A stretch of DNA of 54,533 bases from Paracoccaceae bacterium (GTDB lineage Bacteria; Pseudomonadota; Alphaproteobacteria; Rhodobacterales; Rhodobacteraceae): assembly GCA_030148745.1 (NCBI GenBank), contig JASBSV010000018.1, positions 1-54,533 on the forward strand, written 5' to 3'. This document shows positions 22,986 through 32,073 of the stretch, piece by piece. Each line of letters starts with the position of its first letter. Position 1 is the first letter of the stretch. The notes under the pieces were generated by a model. That model had not been told where the DNA came from and made no database searches. It saw only the letters and a list, made by a program, of their open reading frames with translations. The position numbers were made by a program, and so were the translations under genes.

Positions 22986-23501
22986 TCAGCCGCCGATCCG
23001 CTCTCTTAACGCACTCATCCGCGCCGCGACCTGATCAATCGGCGCATAGGGTCCCGGCATCGCAAAGGTGCCGAAACCCAGATCGGACAGCCGCCCGGCG
23101 GTAAGATCATGGGCTTGGCGATAGACAAAGATGATCAGCGGGCGGTCCGGCAACATCGCCAGCCGGCTGGCCAGCTCCCGCGCGCCGCGCGCCTTATCGG
23201 CAGGGGGCAATTGGTGCGCCCGCGCCGTGGGTCGCCGGCTGATATCAACAAATCCGAACCCCTGAGCGAATGCGTGATCATCCTCGGTCTCATGCGGCAG
23301 ATCTGGAATGATCTGATATCTTCTCAGGCGCTGCCAGAACCGTTTGCCCAGCCTGCCCTGAAAATAATGCCCCGCCTCGACCGAAACCGGCGAGGGGTTT
23401 ATGCCGATGAATATGGCCCTGAGCCCGGGGCGCAGAAGCTCGCTCAGTGTCAGGATGGCCTGCCCGTCGATCCGGATTTCTTCGACGTTCATCGGGCTCA
23501 C
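22986..23501 (-). CDS. Mug/TDG-type mismatch-specific uracil-DNA glycosylase
   Basis: About 171 residues. The family active-site motif is GINPSPVSVEAGHYFQGRLG (compare GINPG in E. coli Mug), followed by KRFWQRLRR and the conserved GFGFVDISRRPTARAHQL. The enzyme excises uracil, thymine or ethenocytosine opposite guanine in base excision repair. Two starts are possible: GTG at 23501 or ATG at 23492; neither has a clear ribosome binding site. It lies alone between the ugp operon and an ABM-domain gene. Confidence 0.85.
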   Translation of the reverse strand: MSPMNVEEIRIDGQAILTLSELLRPGLRAIFIGINPSPVSVEAGHYFQGRLGKRFWQRLRRYQIIPDLPHETEDDHAFAQGFGFVDISRRPTARAHQLPPADKARGARELASRLAMLPDRPLIIFVYRQAHDLTAGRLSDLGFGTFAMPGPYAPIDQVAARMSALRERIGG

Positions 23502-23537
23502 GCGCCGGGGCCGGTGTACTGGCGCGGGGCGCCGGCC

Positions 23538-23858
23538 CTAGCCATAAACCGCCGCGACATCATACATCACCGGCTCGAACCCCTTGCATAGCGCATTGAT
23601 CCGCCGGTTGCGCTCGCGCATTTCGGGGGTGCGCAGCATGGCCTGAAAATCCTCGCGCTTTTGCCATTGCGAGTAATTGGCGATACGCGTCTGGGCATCG
23701 TTGACATGCAGGCTTGCCCCGATAAAGCCGGGCTGTTTGGTGATACAGGCGGCATAGGCCTCTTGCAGTTCCTCCAGAAGGTCATGGCAGGTTCCCGGCG
23801 TCACCTCAAATGTGGTGATCACCGTCTGCAGCGGGGTGGTGTCGGAAATGCTCAGCAT
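23538..23858 (-). CDS. ABM-domain (antibiotic biosynthesis monooxygenase-like) protein
   Basis: 106 residues forming a dimeric ferredoxin-like fold. VITTFEVTPGTCHDLLEELQEAY, KQPGFIGASLHV, ANYSQWQKREDFQAML and the C-terminal EPVMYDVAAVY are characteristic of the ABM superfamily, which includes cofactor-free monooxygenases and heme-degrading enzymes. No specific substrate can be named. AAGGAGG six bases before the ATG fixes the start. It is divergent from a small exported protein across 76 bp holding a CtrA-type palindrome. Confidence 0.85.
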   Translation of the reverse strand: MLSISDTTPLQTVITTFEVTPGTCHDLLEELQEAYAACITKQPGFIGASLHVNDAQTRIANYSQWQKREDFQAMLRTPEMRERNRRINALCKGFEPVMYDVAAVYG

Positions 23859-23892
23859 GATGTCCTCCTTTGCGGGGCGCGCGGCGGGTATG

Positions 23893-23911
23893 GGTTAACG
23901 CGCCGTTAACC
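23893..23911. promoter_or_regulatory. CtrA-type site TTAA-N7-TTAA
   Basis: TTAA (23895-23898) and TTAA (23906-23909) are exactly 7 bp apart, the full CtrA recognition site, inside the perfect palindrome GGTTAACG-CGC-CGTTAACC. It lies 24 bp before the start codon of the exported protein and 35 bp from the ABM gene start. A further TTAA half-site is at 23929. Confidence 0.65.
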
Positions 23912-23934
23912 AACGTTACCGTAATTCTTAACCT

Positions 23935-24606
23935 ATGCGCCACATCTTTGCCGTCCTTGTCTTTGCGCTCTGGTCCGGCCCGGCCAGCGCCGGGGCTTGG
24001 ATGCGCGAGCCTGGCACGAGCTTTATCTCGCTCGCCACACAGAGCGATCTGGCCAAGGCGCCGCGGATCCGTCCGGGCGAGGGGGTTTCGATCTTTGCCG
24101 AACACGGGCTGGGCCCGCGCGTGACAATCGGCATAGACGGATGGCGCAGCAACGGCACCGGCGCCTTTGCCGCCTTCCTGCGCCTGCCCCTGTCCCGGCC
24201 GGGCGGGGCGCATAATTTCGCGCTCGATCTTGCCCTCGGCGGCTACCGCGGCAAGGGTCAACCCACCGATCCCACGATCAGGCTTGCGCTTGGCTGGGGG
24301 CGCGGCTTTCGCTCGCCGCTCGGCCCCGGCTGGGCCCAGATCGAAAGCAGCATCGAGCGGCGCCTGAAAAGCCGCCGCAGCATCCTGAAAACCGATCTAA
24401 CACTCGGGTTTTCGGTCAGCGAAAGCCGCAAGATGATGTTTCAGACCTTTGTGTCGCGCGAAGGCAGGGACCCGGTCACGATCAAGCTGGCCCCCTCGTA
24501 TGTCATGAAGATCGGCGCGCGGCTGGATCTGGTGGCAGGGCTGGTTCTGGGCCTTCGAAACAGCCAGAGCCGCGATCTGGTGATCGGCACGTGGATCAGT
24601 TTTTAA
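23935..24606 (+). CDS. Exported hypothetical protein, beta-barrel-like
   Basis: 223 residues. A Sec signal peptide is clear (MRHIFAVLVFALWSGPASAGA, cut near ASA). The mature part alternates short beta-like segments with basic turns (VTIGIDGWRSNG, ALDLALGGYRG, TIRLALGWGRGF, SILKTDLTLGFSV) and ends in phenylalanine (TWISF), as many outer-membrane barrels do. I do not recognise a named family. A CtrA site immediately upstream suggests cell-cycle or CtrA-dependent expression. No close ribosome binding site is seen. The following HugZ-like gene is 43 bp downstream on the same strand. Confidence 0.72.
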   Translation: MRHIFAVLVFALWSGPASAGAWMREPGTSFISLATQSDLAKAPRIRPGEGVSIFAEHGLGPRVTIGIDGWRSNGTGAFAAFLRLPLSRPGGAHNFALDLALGGYRGKGQPTDPTIRLALGWGRGFRSPLGPGWAQIESSIERRLKSRRSILKTDLTLGFSVSESRKMMFQTFVSREGRDPVTIKLAPSYVMKIGARLDLVAGLVLGLRNSQSRDLVIGTWISF

Positions 24607-24649
24607 CAGCGGTTGCATTACCCGCACGGCTGCTCAACACTAGCGCGAC

Positions 24650-25156
24650 ATGAGCACATCCGCGCCCCAATCAGGCACCATCCGCCCCACCGATGACGAG
24701 GCCCGCGCCCTTGCCCGGTCGCTGATCGACCGCGCGCGGTTTGCCGCCCTTGCGGTTCTGGTCGAGGGCCGCCCGATGGTCAGCCGCGTGGCCTTTGCCA
24801 CTGCGCCCGACGGCGCACCGATCTCGCTCGTGTCGGATCTGGCTCTGCACACGCGCGCGCTGCGCTCGGCGCCGCAATGCTCGCTTCTGGTGGGCGAGCC
24901 GGGTGTCAGGGGCGATCCGCTGACCCATCCCCGGCTGACGCTGCAATGCAGCGCCGGGTTTACCGGCCATGATAACCCACAGTTTCCGGCCCTTCGCGAC
25001 CACTATCTGACGGTTCAGCCAAAGGCCAAACTCTATGTAGATTTCGCTGATTTCAGCTTTGTGATCTTCACCATCGAAAAGGCATTTCTGAACGGCGGCT
25101 TCGGCCGGGCCTTTATTCTCGAGGCTGGCGATCTGACAAAAAAAGGGGCGCCGTAG
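24650..25156 (+). CDS. HugZ-like pyridoxamine 5'-phosphate oxidase-fold protein
   Basis: 168 residues with the split-barrel flavin/heme-binding fold. RFAALAVLVEGRPMVSRVAFAT, ISLVSDLALHTRAL, CSLLVGEPGVRGDPLTHPRLTL and the end motif FLNGGFGRAF resemble HugZ heme-utilisation proteins, without the C-terminal DUF2470 domain that full-length members carry. Whether it binds heme or flavin cannot be decided here. The start ATG at 24650 has no clear ribosome binding site. Its stop codon lies inside the hairpin that terminates the convergent beta-helix gene. Confidence 0.82.
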   Translation: MSTSAPQSGTIRPTDDEARALARSLIDRARFAALAVLVEGRPMVSRVAFATAPDGAPISLVSDLALHTRALRSAPQCSLLVGEPGVRGDPLTHPRLTLQCSAGFTGHDNPQFPALRDHYLTVQPKAKLYVDFADFSFVIFTIEKAFLNGGFGRAFILEAGDLTKKGAP

Positions 25157-25164
25157 CGCCCCTT
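25138..25164 (-). terminator. Intrinsic terminator of the beta-helix gene
   Basis: AAGGGGCGC (25143-25151) and GCGCCCCTT (25156-25164) form a perfect 9-bp stem with a CGTA loop. On the minus strand a run of seven T begins within the end of the stem. It starts 11 bp after the stop of the minus-strand gene and overlaps the end of the HugZ-like gene. Confidence 0.85.
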
Positions 25165-25175
25165 GCTGCTCCCGT

Positions 25176-27467
25176 TCAGGTGGGTTTGTCCATCCGCCCC
25201 GTAACATGGATCTTGCCGCTGCAGACCTCAGGCCAGACAACATGCACCTCGTCCTTGGCAAATCCCTGCTGCATCAGAAGGTAAGGCATGGCGGTTACAG
25301 CGTTGTTCAGCCCATCGCGGATCTTGCCATCCTTGACGATCCCCGAAACCGACCTTGCCACGCCGCCGAACGGCAGGAACCCTGCAAAAGAACACACCCA
25401 GGTGCTATCGGCACTGGCCTGACTAAAATCGAGAGAGACCGGATTGGCAACGAACTGATCCACACCGTTAAAGGTGTTGCCCTCAAATATGATATTTCGG
25501 GCCCGAACCATATCCAGTGGCGCAAATGAGCTGTCCACATCCTCGACCCGGTCGATATTTCCGTTCAGCGTGCGGAAAGTATTGCCCGAAACGTTCAGCC
25601 CGTGAATGTAATGGCCCGTGCCATAAGGCTTGACGACAATCCACCGAAACCAGGGTGCGACGTTATTGGCGGTGAATATATTGCCGCTGATCGTCAGCCC
25701 GCCAAAGGAATACTGGCTCAGGAAATCGGGCGTGGCGTCATGTTCATTCGTCATCTCAATGAAATTGTTATCGATGTAATTGCCGGTCAGCGTCGATTTT
25801 ACATTGGGCGTGGTAAAGATCAGCCCGGCCTGGCGAATCCCGTTCGTGGCTCCATCGCCCATGAACCAATGATTTCCGACAAACATATGCCCGGTGCCAT
25901 TCAGAACCCCGAATGCCGCGAAATGAACCGTCCGGTTATTACGTATCTTGCTGTCGTTGGCGTTGACGTTAAACCCGATCGAGGTTCGGTCCTGCGCCAG
26001 AACCGCGCTTTCGTTCGACAAAAACTGGCAGCGGTCGATCATCATCCCTTGACAGCCCTCCCCGACCGAGGTGATCCCCCGATCCTTGGGCTTGGTCATG
26101 AAGCAATCGCGCATCATGAAATTGATCCCATCGAGCGCAAGCATCACACCGCTGGCCCTGCCGGCGCATTGAAACTCGATGTCATCCAGCGCGGTGCGGC
26201 TGAGCGAGGCAAAGCCGCTGAAATCCAGAATGTACTTGAAGCGCTGAAAGGTGAATTGCTGGGTGCCCACAGCCCCGTAAAGCGGCTGGCTCAGCGTGAC
26301 GGTCGCGGCGCCGACGTTGGTGGCCTTGACATAAACCTCTCGGCCTACGCCCAGCCCGGTAACCAGCGATCCGACCTTGATCTGCGAAACATTGGTCACC
26401 CCGGTCAAAGTCGTGGGGCTGCTGGTGGCATAGGTCGCCTGCGACGTCACGGTCTCGGTCGCCCAGCTTGGGCTGTCCAGCGCCTCGAACTGGCCGTTAC
26501 GGATCACCCGGCGGATCGCATAGGCGGTCTTGTTGTCGACGGCGGCCTGCACATCGATGGGGCGGCTCAGCTCAACCCGGCGCCCGTTCATGTTCAACTC
26601 TGAGTGGTCCGAATAATTGTAAAGCGCCTGTACCGCCTTTTCAAAGGCCACCACCTCATCACCGAAAGCGTCGATATAGCTGTCCAGTTCGAAATTGCGC
26701 ACCAGCGTCAGACGCTTTGCCGTCGGCATGGTCACCTTGCCCTCGAAACGGACAGAAGACTCAAATGTCACATGATCGGCAAGATTGAAGGTCCCCTCGG
26801 ACACCAGAACCGAGCGTCCGTTCGCCGCTGCATCCGCGGCCTCAAAGGCAACGGTATTATCGGTGATGCCATCGCCGACAGCGCCAAAATCCTTGACGTC
26901 GACCCAATCCATCATAGTGCGCAAAAATGCCGATGTGACATCTTCGATAACGATATCGTCGATCCGCACCACACCGCCGTTGGCCCCCGTCAGATCCAGC
27001 CCGAAATGCCCATAGATCGGCGCCGTGCCCCAGGGCATGTCGACGCCCGTGCGGCTGCCGGTTCCGACGATCGCGGAAACTTCGACCACCTGACCATAGC
27101 TGGTCAGCGTTACCGACGGCCCCGTCTCGCTCACCCCGGCAACGTGAAGCCCGCCGGCGCCGCCGGCCCAGGCCGCGATACGTACCGACGGAAGATTGCC
27201 GCTCATCGCCTTCACACGGGCCGTGACGCGCAAATAGCAGCCCGGCAGGATCGGGGTTTCCCCCATGTAGCGCAGCTTTTGAACCGTCGTGGTCTTTTCC
27301 AGCTCCAGACAGCCGGCAAAATCCTGATCCGCCGGAACAAGCGCGGCATTGACGGCACCCAGATAAGTATCGGACCCGGGCGTGCCATCCCCCGATGACC
27401 AGACATCAAGCCCATTTGCAAAAGCAGGCGGCATAAACACCAGCCCGTCGGTTATCGCTTTGTTCAT
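25176..27467 (-). CDS. Large right-handed beta-helix protein, pectate-lyase superfamily
   Basis: 763 residues. An N-terminal beta-sandwich-like part (about 10-180) holds repeated beta motifs (CYLRVTARVKAM, VRIAAWAGG, GVVRIDDIVIEDV). The middle begins with the classical VDVKDFGAVGDGITDNTVAFEAAD (about 190-213) of the pectate-lyase superfamily/GH28-like domain, and a long parallel beta-helix follows with Asn-rich turns (IRNNRTV, VGNHWF, TGNYIDNN, ISGNIFTANN, VSGNTFRT, FEGNTFNG). No signal peptide is seen, so export would need another route (type I or phage-like). Possible roles are polysaccharide modification or tail-spike-like binding. The ATG at 27467 is preferred; its ribosome binding site is weak. 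Single-gene unit with its own terminator. Confidence 0.8.
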   Translation of the reverse strand: MNKAITDGLVFMPPAFANGLDVWSSGDGTPGSDTYLGAVNAALVPADQDFAGCLELEKTTTVQKLRYMGETPILPGCYLRVTARVKAMSGNLPSVRIAAWAGGAGGLHVAGVSETGPSVTLTSYGQVVEVSAIVGTGSRTGVDMPWGTAPIYGHFGLDLTGANGGVVRIDDIVIEDVTSAFLRTMMDWVDVKDFGAVGDGITDNTVAFEAADAAANGRSVLVSEGTFNLADHVTFESSVRFEGKVTMPTAKRLTLVRNFELDSYIDAFGDEVVAFEKAVQALYNYSDHSELNMNGRRVELSRPIDVQAAVDNKTAYAIRRVIRNGQFEALDSPSWATETVTSQATYATSSPTTLTGVTNVSQIKVGSLVTGLGVGREVYVKATNVGAATVTLSQPLYGAVGTQQFTFQRFKYILDFSGFASLSRTALDDIEFQCAGRASGVMLALDGINFMMRDCFMTKPKDRGITSVGEGCQGMMIDRCQFLSNESAVLAQDRTSIGFNVNANDSKIRNNRTVHFAAFGVLNGTGHMFVGNHWFMGDGATNGIRQAGLIFTTPNVKSTLTGNYIDNNFIEMTNEHDATPDFLSQYSFGGLTISGNIFTANNVAPWFRWIVVKPYGTGHYIHGLNVSGNTFRTLNGNIDRVEDVDSSFAPLDMVRARNIIFEGNTFNGVDQFVANPVSLDFSQASADSTWVCSFAGFLPFGGVARSVSGIVKDGKIRDGLNNAVTAMPYLLMQQGFAKDEVHVVWPEVCSGKIHVTGRMDKPT

Positions 27468-27698
27468 AAGAACCCTTTCACATCCGCAACGCTGGCGCAC
27501 ATGGCAAGGGGAGCAGCGCCCGTCGCCAAGGCTCCGCTCAATTTTTCATCAAATACAGGTAGACCCGGACGATGATGCCCGTTTGCTGAAACAGATTTAC
27601 CGGCAGCCGGTTAATTCCGCCCTACACCACCGTCACGGTGCACAAAGGTAAGGCAAATCAACGGCTTCTGGCGGCCCGCCTGACGGGTCCGGGTCGCG

Positions 27699-29297
27699 TT
27701 AGCCCGCGCTGCGGGCCTGATCGATCAATCCACCGGCCAGCGCGCGCTCAATCAGGCCGATCGTTTCCTCGATCCCGAAAAGCGCAATGAACCCACCGAA
27801 GCGTGGACCCTGCGAGGCGCCCAGCAGCACTTCGTAAAGCGCCTTGAACCAATCGCGCAGCGGCTCGAACGCATGCTCTTTGCCCACCGCAAACACCATC
27901 GACTGCAAGGCGTCAGCGTCCAACCCGCCCTGCCACAGCCTGAGCCGCGCCAAAAGATCCTCCAGCGCCGCCCGTTCCTTTTCGTCAGGCGCGCGAAAGA
28001 CCTTGGCCGGTTTCACAAAATCATTGTAATAGCGCACCGCAAACCCTGCCGCATCATCCAGATCGGGATGACTTTCGGGCGAGGCATCGGGCGCATAACG
28101 CTGAATGAACCCCCAAAGCTGCCCCTTCTCCTCTGCCCCCGCGACCGAAGCCAGATTAAGCAGCATCGAAAACGGGATCAGCATATTCGACACCGGCACT
28201 TCCGCGCCGTGAATGTGAAACACCGGATTATTCAGCCGCGCCGCCAGGTCCTGATCGGGATAGGCGCGCAGCTGCTGGTGGTATTCATCCACCGCCTTGG
28301 GGATAACGTCAAAATACAGCCGCTTTGCCGTCTTTGGCTTAAGGTACATGAAATACTGCAAACTTTCCGGCGCCGCATAGGCCAGCCATTCCTCCATCGA
28401 CAAACCATTGCCCTTGGATTTGGAAATCTTCTGGCCATTCTCGTCGTTGAACAGCTCATATGACAGGCTCTCGGGCGGGCGTTTGCCAAGCGCCCGGCAG
28501 ATCTTCGACGATTGCGTCACGCTGTCGATCAGGTCTTTGCCCGACATTTCATAATCAACGCCCAGCGCGGCCCAGCGCATGGCCCAGTCCGGTTTCCACT
28601 GCATTTTGACGTGGCCGCCGGTCACCGGCACCTCAACCCGTTCGCCATCGGGCTCTTCATAGACAATCGTGCCGCGCGCGACGTTTCTTTCCAGCGTCGG
28701 CACCTGAAGAACATGGCCCGTCTTGGGGCTGACGGGCAGGAAACATGAATAGGTTGCCGCCCGATCCGGGCCCAGCGTCGGCAGCATGATCTTCTGTATG
28801 TCGTCAAATCGCTCCAACGCGACAAGCAGCATCTCGTCGAACACGCCGCGGGTGTAATAATCGGTCGCCGATGCAAACTCGTAATCAAATCCGAAACTGT
28901 CCAGAAATTCGCACAGCATAGCGTTGTTATGCTGGGCAAAGCCCTCGTGCGTGCCAAAGGGATCGCGCACTTTGGTCAGCGGCAGGTTCAGATCCTGTTT
29001 CAGCTCCTCCTGCATCGGCACATTGCCCGGTACCTTGCGGAAGCCGTCCATATCATCGGAAAAACAGATGAGTTTGGTGGGAATATCCGACAAGATTTCG
29101 AACGCGCGGCGCACCATTGTCGTGCGCGCCACCTCGCCAAAGGTTCCGATATGCGGCAGGCCGCTTGGCCCGTACCCGGTCTGAAACAGGACATGGCCCT
29201 TTTCCGGCGCCCCGTTTTCATAGCGTTTCAGAACCCGGCGCGCCTCTTCAAAGGGCCAGGCTTTCGACGACATCGCCATTTCCCGCATCTCGCTCAT
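27699..29297 (-). CDS. lysS: Lysyl-tRNA synthetase, class I
   Basis: 532 residues. It charges tRNA-Lys. The class I signatures are HIGH as PHIGTFGE and KMSKS as KISKSKGNG; FSDDMDGFRKVPGNVP is typical of the class I (archaeal-type) LysRS used by alphaproteobacteria in place of the class II enzyme. The start MSEMREMAMSSKAWPFEEARR at 29297 agrees with family N-termini; later ATGs at 29288, 29279 and 29273 are possible. It is divergent from the TerB-like gene. The 231 bp downstream hold no gene; a short GC hairpin there is weak. Confidence 0.95.
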   Translation of the reverse strand: MSEMREMAMSSKAWPFEEARRVLKRYENGAPEKGHVLFQTGYGPSGLPHIGTFGEVARTTMVRRAFEILSDIPTKLICFSDDMDGFRKVPGNVPMQEELKQDLNLPLTKVRDPFGTHEGFAQHNNAMLCEFLDSFGFDYEFASATDYYTRGVFDEMLLVALERFDDIQKIMLPTLGPDRAATYSCFLPVSPKTGHVLQVPTLERNVARGTIVYEEPDGERVEVPVTGGHVKMQWKPDWAMRWAALGVDYEMSGKDLIDSVTQSSKICRALGKRPPESLSYELFNDENGQKISKSKGNGLSMEEWLAYAAPESLQYFMYLKPKTAKRLYFDVIPKAVDEYHQQLRAYPDQDLAARLNNPVFHIHGAEVPVSNMLIPFSMLLNLASVAGAEEKGQLWGFIQRYAPDASPESHPDLDDAAGFAVRYYNDFVKPAKVFRAPDEKERAALEDLLARLRLWQGGLDADALQSMVFAVGKEHAFEPLRDWFKALYEVLLGASQGPRFGGFIALFGIEETIGLIERALAGGLIDQARSAG

Positions 29298-29411
29298 CGG
29301 TTAATTCCCGCTTTCGGCCACGCCCCGCGCGCGACCAATCCCCACTCCCTATTGCCGCCCCCTCTTGGCGTCAATATGCTGCACCGCAACACGACACCGG
29401 AAGGACGCCCC

Positions 29412-29834
29412 TTGAATCAACCGCTACACCCGCTCAGCCCTCAGGATTGCCTGGTCGCAGTCATGATTGCCGTTTCCGCCTCCGACGAGGAAATCCGCAC
29501 CTCGGAACTGGTCACGATCCAATCCATCGTGAACCACCTGCCGGTCTTTGCCGGCTATGATCCCGACCGGATCAAGCTTATCGCCCAGACGGTGTTTGAT
29601 CTTCTGACCGAAGAGGATGGCCTTGACGCACTATTCGGACTGCTGCGTGACGATCTGCCCGAACGTCTTATGGAAACCGCTTATGCGCTGGCCTGCGATG
29701 TCGCCGCCGCCGACGGCAAACTGGATCAGTCCGAATTGCGCCTGCTCGAAGAAATCCGCCATGAATTCAATATCGACCGCCTGCATGGTGCGGCGATCGA
29801 ACGCGGCGCGCGCGCGCGGCACATGAAGATCTAG
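29412..29834 (+). CDS. TerB-like tellurite-resistance-fold protein
   Basis: 140 residues if translation starts at the TTG at 29412, which has GAAGGA at ideal spacing; an in-frame ATG at 29376 would give 152 residues but has no ribosome binding site. The protein is all-helical, with the TerB pattern of acidic EF-hand-like turns: SASDEEIRTSELVTI and AAADGKLDQSELRLLEEI. TerB proteins bind divalent metal, and their link to tellurite is often only by name. It is divergent from lysS and convergent with dacB. Confidence 0.8.
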   Translation: MNQPLHPLSPQDCLVAVMIAVSASDEEIRTSELVTIQSIVNHLPVFAGYDPDRIKLIAQTVFDLLTEEDGLDALFGLLRDDLPERLMETAYALACDVAAADGKLDQSELRLLEEIRHEFNIDRLHGAAIERGARARHMKI

Positions 29835-29860
29835 GCGGCGCGAAACCCACAAGCACCCGC

Positions 29861-31351
29861 TTAAGCTCCATAAAGCAGGTCCCACCGCTCGATAAGCTGC
29901 TGTTGCAGCCGCCGCGACCGGTGGGTCCAGCTTCGAAGCCCGGGCGGAATTTCACGGCCGCTTTTCTCGGCCTCCCACCGGCGGGGCAGATTTGCCGTCA
30001 GCACGGCAAAGGCAAGCTCCCTGCCATCCTCGGTCGCAATAAATCCGGTCAAGGCGCTGACAAAATTCAATGTCCCGGTCTTGGCGCGCACCTTGATCGG
30101 ATGCTCGCGAAGGATCCGGTTCTTTTTGTCCAGCATCGGGATATTTTTCATCAAGCTGGCGACATCGCCTTCGGGTCCGATCTTGACCAAGGCGGTCACA
30201 AAATCTTTGGCAGTGACACGCGATGCGCCGCCCAGACCCGAATGATCGGTGAACCGCGAGCCTGTCAGGCCAAGCGCCTTTTCGGCCCAGTCCGTCATCG
30301 CCGAGGCCGAGGTTTTTAGTGTCGAATTGGGCAACGCCCGCGCCGCGGTAGTGCTCAGCCCCAGAACCTCGGCCGTCAGATTGGTGGAATATTTCAGCAT
30401 CGACCGGATGATTTCGGTCAGCGGCGGGCTTGCGGCCTCGGCCAGAACCGTCGTTCCACCCGGCAATGTTTTTATCTCGCGCCCTGCAGGCAGAATGATC
30501 CCGTATGAGCGCGCAAGGGTCTGAAACACCTCGCCCGCGTAAACCGCCGGGTTGCGCACCGGTAGCCACCGTGCGCCATGCTTGCTCAGCGCCGAGCGTG
30601 CAACCGTCCAGTCATCAATGTCGCCGCCGCCGGAATATGTATAAACCGGCAATTTGCGATCGATGATACGCATCCTTGCGGATGTCACCTGCGGTCTGAA
30701 CCGGCGCGCCCGCGCGTCCAGGGCGATCTCATAACCCGCCGCCTGACGTTTCCATTCAAAATGAACGCGGTTGAAATTCAGGTTCACGCCCGAGATTGCG
30801 GGATTATAGCTGACGTGATCCATTTGTTTTTTATCTATTTTTCTAATGAACGGCAAAGCCGCCGAGAAAATCAGAAATCTGCCCGTTATCTCGCGCAGGC
30901 CCAGATCCTTCAGATCCCGCGCCATATCGCCCAGCGCGTCACTGTCAAGCTCAGGATCGCCGCCGCCGGCCAGTATAAGATCGCCCTCCAGCCGCCCGTC
31001 CACGATCGGGCCGGTTGCCAGAATACGGGTTTTGAACCGGTGCTCGCCGCTTAGATGCGCCAGCGCATAGGCCGCCGTTATAGTCTTGGCGGTGCTGCCC
31101 GGGGGCATCGCCCGATCTGCGTTCCGGCTTTCCAAAAGACGCCCGGTTTGTGCATCGGCGACCGCGAAACAGACCTGACCGCCCAGTCCCGCCTTTTTGA
31201 TGATCTCATCAATGCCCGGCGCAACCAGAGTGCCCGAACCAACGCGCGGCGCAGGTCGCAAAGAGCGGCGCGGAGCATCCGCAAGCACAGGAAAGGCGGT
31301 ACCGGCCATGAGACCGGCCAGCAAAGCACGTCTTGAAATCGGGGATGTCAT
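29861..31351 (-). CDS. dacB: D-alanyl-D-alanine carboxypeptidase/endopeptidase (PBP4 type)
   Basis: 496 residues, family S13 penicillin-binding protein acting on peptidoglycan in the periplasm. An N-terminal twin-arginine-like signal (SRRALLAGLMAGTAFPVLADA) is followed by the three active-site motifs: SxxK in PPGSTAKTI (Ser86, Lys89), SxN as YSTN, and KTG in RAKTGTLNF. The insertion between the first two motifs is typical of DacB. The ATG at 31351 is supported by the signal peptide. The gene is transcribed away from nadD across 113 bp. Confidence 0.93.
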   Translation of the reverse strand: MTSPISRRALLAGLMAGTAFPVLADAPRRSLRPAPRVGSGTLVAPGIDEIIKKAGLGGQVCFAVADAQTGRLLESRNADRAMPPGSTAKTITAAYALAHLSGEHRFKTRILATGPIVDGRLEGDLILAGGGDPELDSDALGDMARDLKDLGLREITGRFLIFSAALPFIRKIDKKQMDHVSYNPAISGVNLNFNRVHFEWKRQAAGYEIALDARARRFRPQVTSARMRIIDRKLPVYTYSGGGDIDDWTVARSALSKHGARWLPVRNPAVYAGEVFQTLARSYGIILPAGREIKTLPGGTTVLAEAASPPLTEIIRSMLKYSTNLTAEVLGLSTTAARALPNSTLKTSASAMTDWAEKALGLTGSRFTDHSGLGGASRVTAKDFVTALVKIGPEGDVASLMKNIPMLDKKNRILREHPIKVRAKTGTLNFVSALTGFIATEDGRELAFAVLTANLPRRWEAEKSGREIPPGLRSWTHRSRRLQQQLIERWDLLYGA

Positions 31352-31464
31352 GGCCTTGTGTTAATCAAACCTTGCGCTAGACGACAAGGGCTCAACCCGA
31401 CAAAGGCCGAGGATCGGATTTAATCTGCCGATTGCGCCTTCTGGGGACATAAGTCCAAACCGCG

Positions 31465-32073
31465 CTACCACTCGCCCCGCGCGCGGATCTGGCTTGAGGA
31501 CAAATCAAGCATGGGCACATTCAAAAGCGACCAGACCGGCGCAGGGCGCCTTGCCAACAACGGCGCCTTGGCCGCAGGCAGGCGAAAATCGCGATACCGG
31601 TTCGCCGCCGGTGAATGTCGCGCCGAAAGACGCTGGCCGGGACGCGCCAGCACGCCAAGCGGGACGTTCTGGATGATCCACTCCCAACGCTCCCACCTGT
31701 GAAAACCGGCAAGATTATCGGCCCCCATCAGCCAAACAAAACGAACGCCGGGATAAAGCCGCCGCAACGCCTCAAGCGTCTGCGCGGTATAGCGCGTTCC
31801 GATCTGCGCCTCGATATCGGTCACCGTAACCCGGGGATGGCGCATCAGCGCACTGGCCGCCTGAAACCTCTGCTCCAACGGGGCCGGATTTCGTGATTTC
31901 AGCGGATTTCCCGGCGAGACCAGCCACCAGACATGATCCAGCCGGAACCGTTTGAGTGCCTCTTTGGTGATATGCACATGCCCCGCATGGGGCGGATCGA
32001 ACGATCCACCCAGCAAGCCCACCGTCATGCCCGCTTGGGCCGGGGGAAGCTGAAAACGCAAAGGCTCAGACAC
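31465..32073 (-). CDS. nadD: Nicotinate-nucleotide adenylyltransferase
   Basis: 202 residues. It adenylates nicotinate mononucleotide in NAD synthesis. The nucleotidyltransferase motif is [17 protein letters not shown], then [27 protein letters not shown] and the C-terminal SSSQIRAR (ISSTxxR type). The start is taken as the GTG at 32073, overlapping the last codons of the aldo/keto reductase gene by 8 bp, because family members carry about 15 residues before GLLGGSFDP; the ATG at 32028 would remove them. The overlap implies translational coupling. In many bacteria nadD lies next to rsfS, which is not the case here. Confidence 0.93.
   Translation of the reverse strand: MSEPLRFQLPPAQAGMTVGLLGGSFDPPHAGHVHITKEALKRFRLDHVWWLVSPGNPLKSRNPAPLEQRFQAASALMRHPRVTVTDIEAQIGTRYTAQTLEALRRLYPGVRFVWLMGADNLAGFHRWERWEWIIQNVPLGVLARPGQRLSARHSPAANRYRDFRLPAAKAPLLARRPAPVWSLLNVPMLDLSSSQIRARGEW

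Noticed and set aside
27500-27698. tRNA or small RNA between lysS and the beta-helix gene
   Set aside because: No cloverleaf, T-loop or strong hairpin with T-run was found; only a weak CCCG/CGGG stem near 27679.
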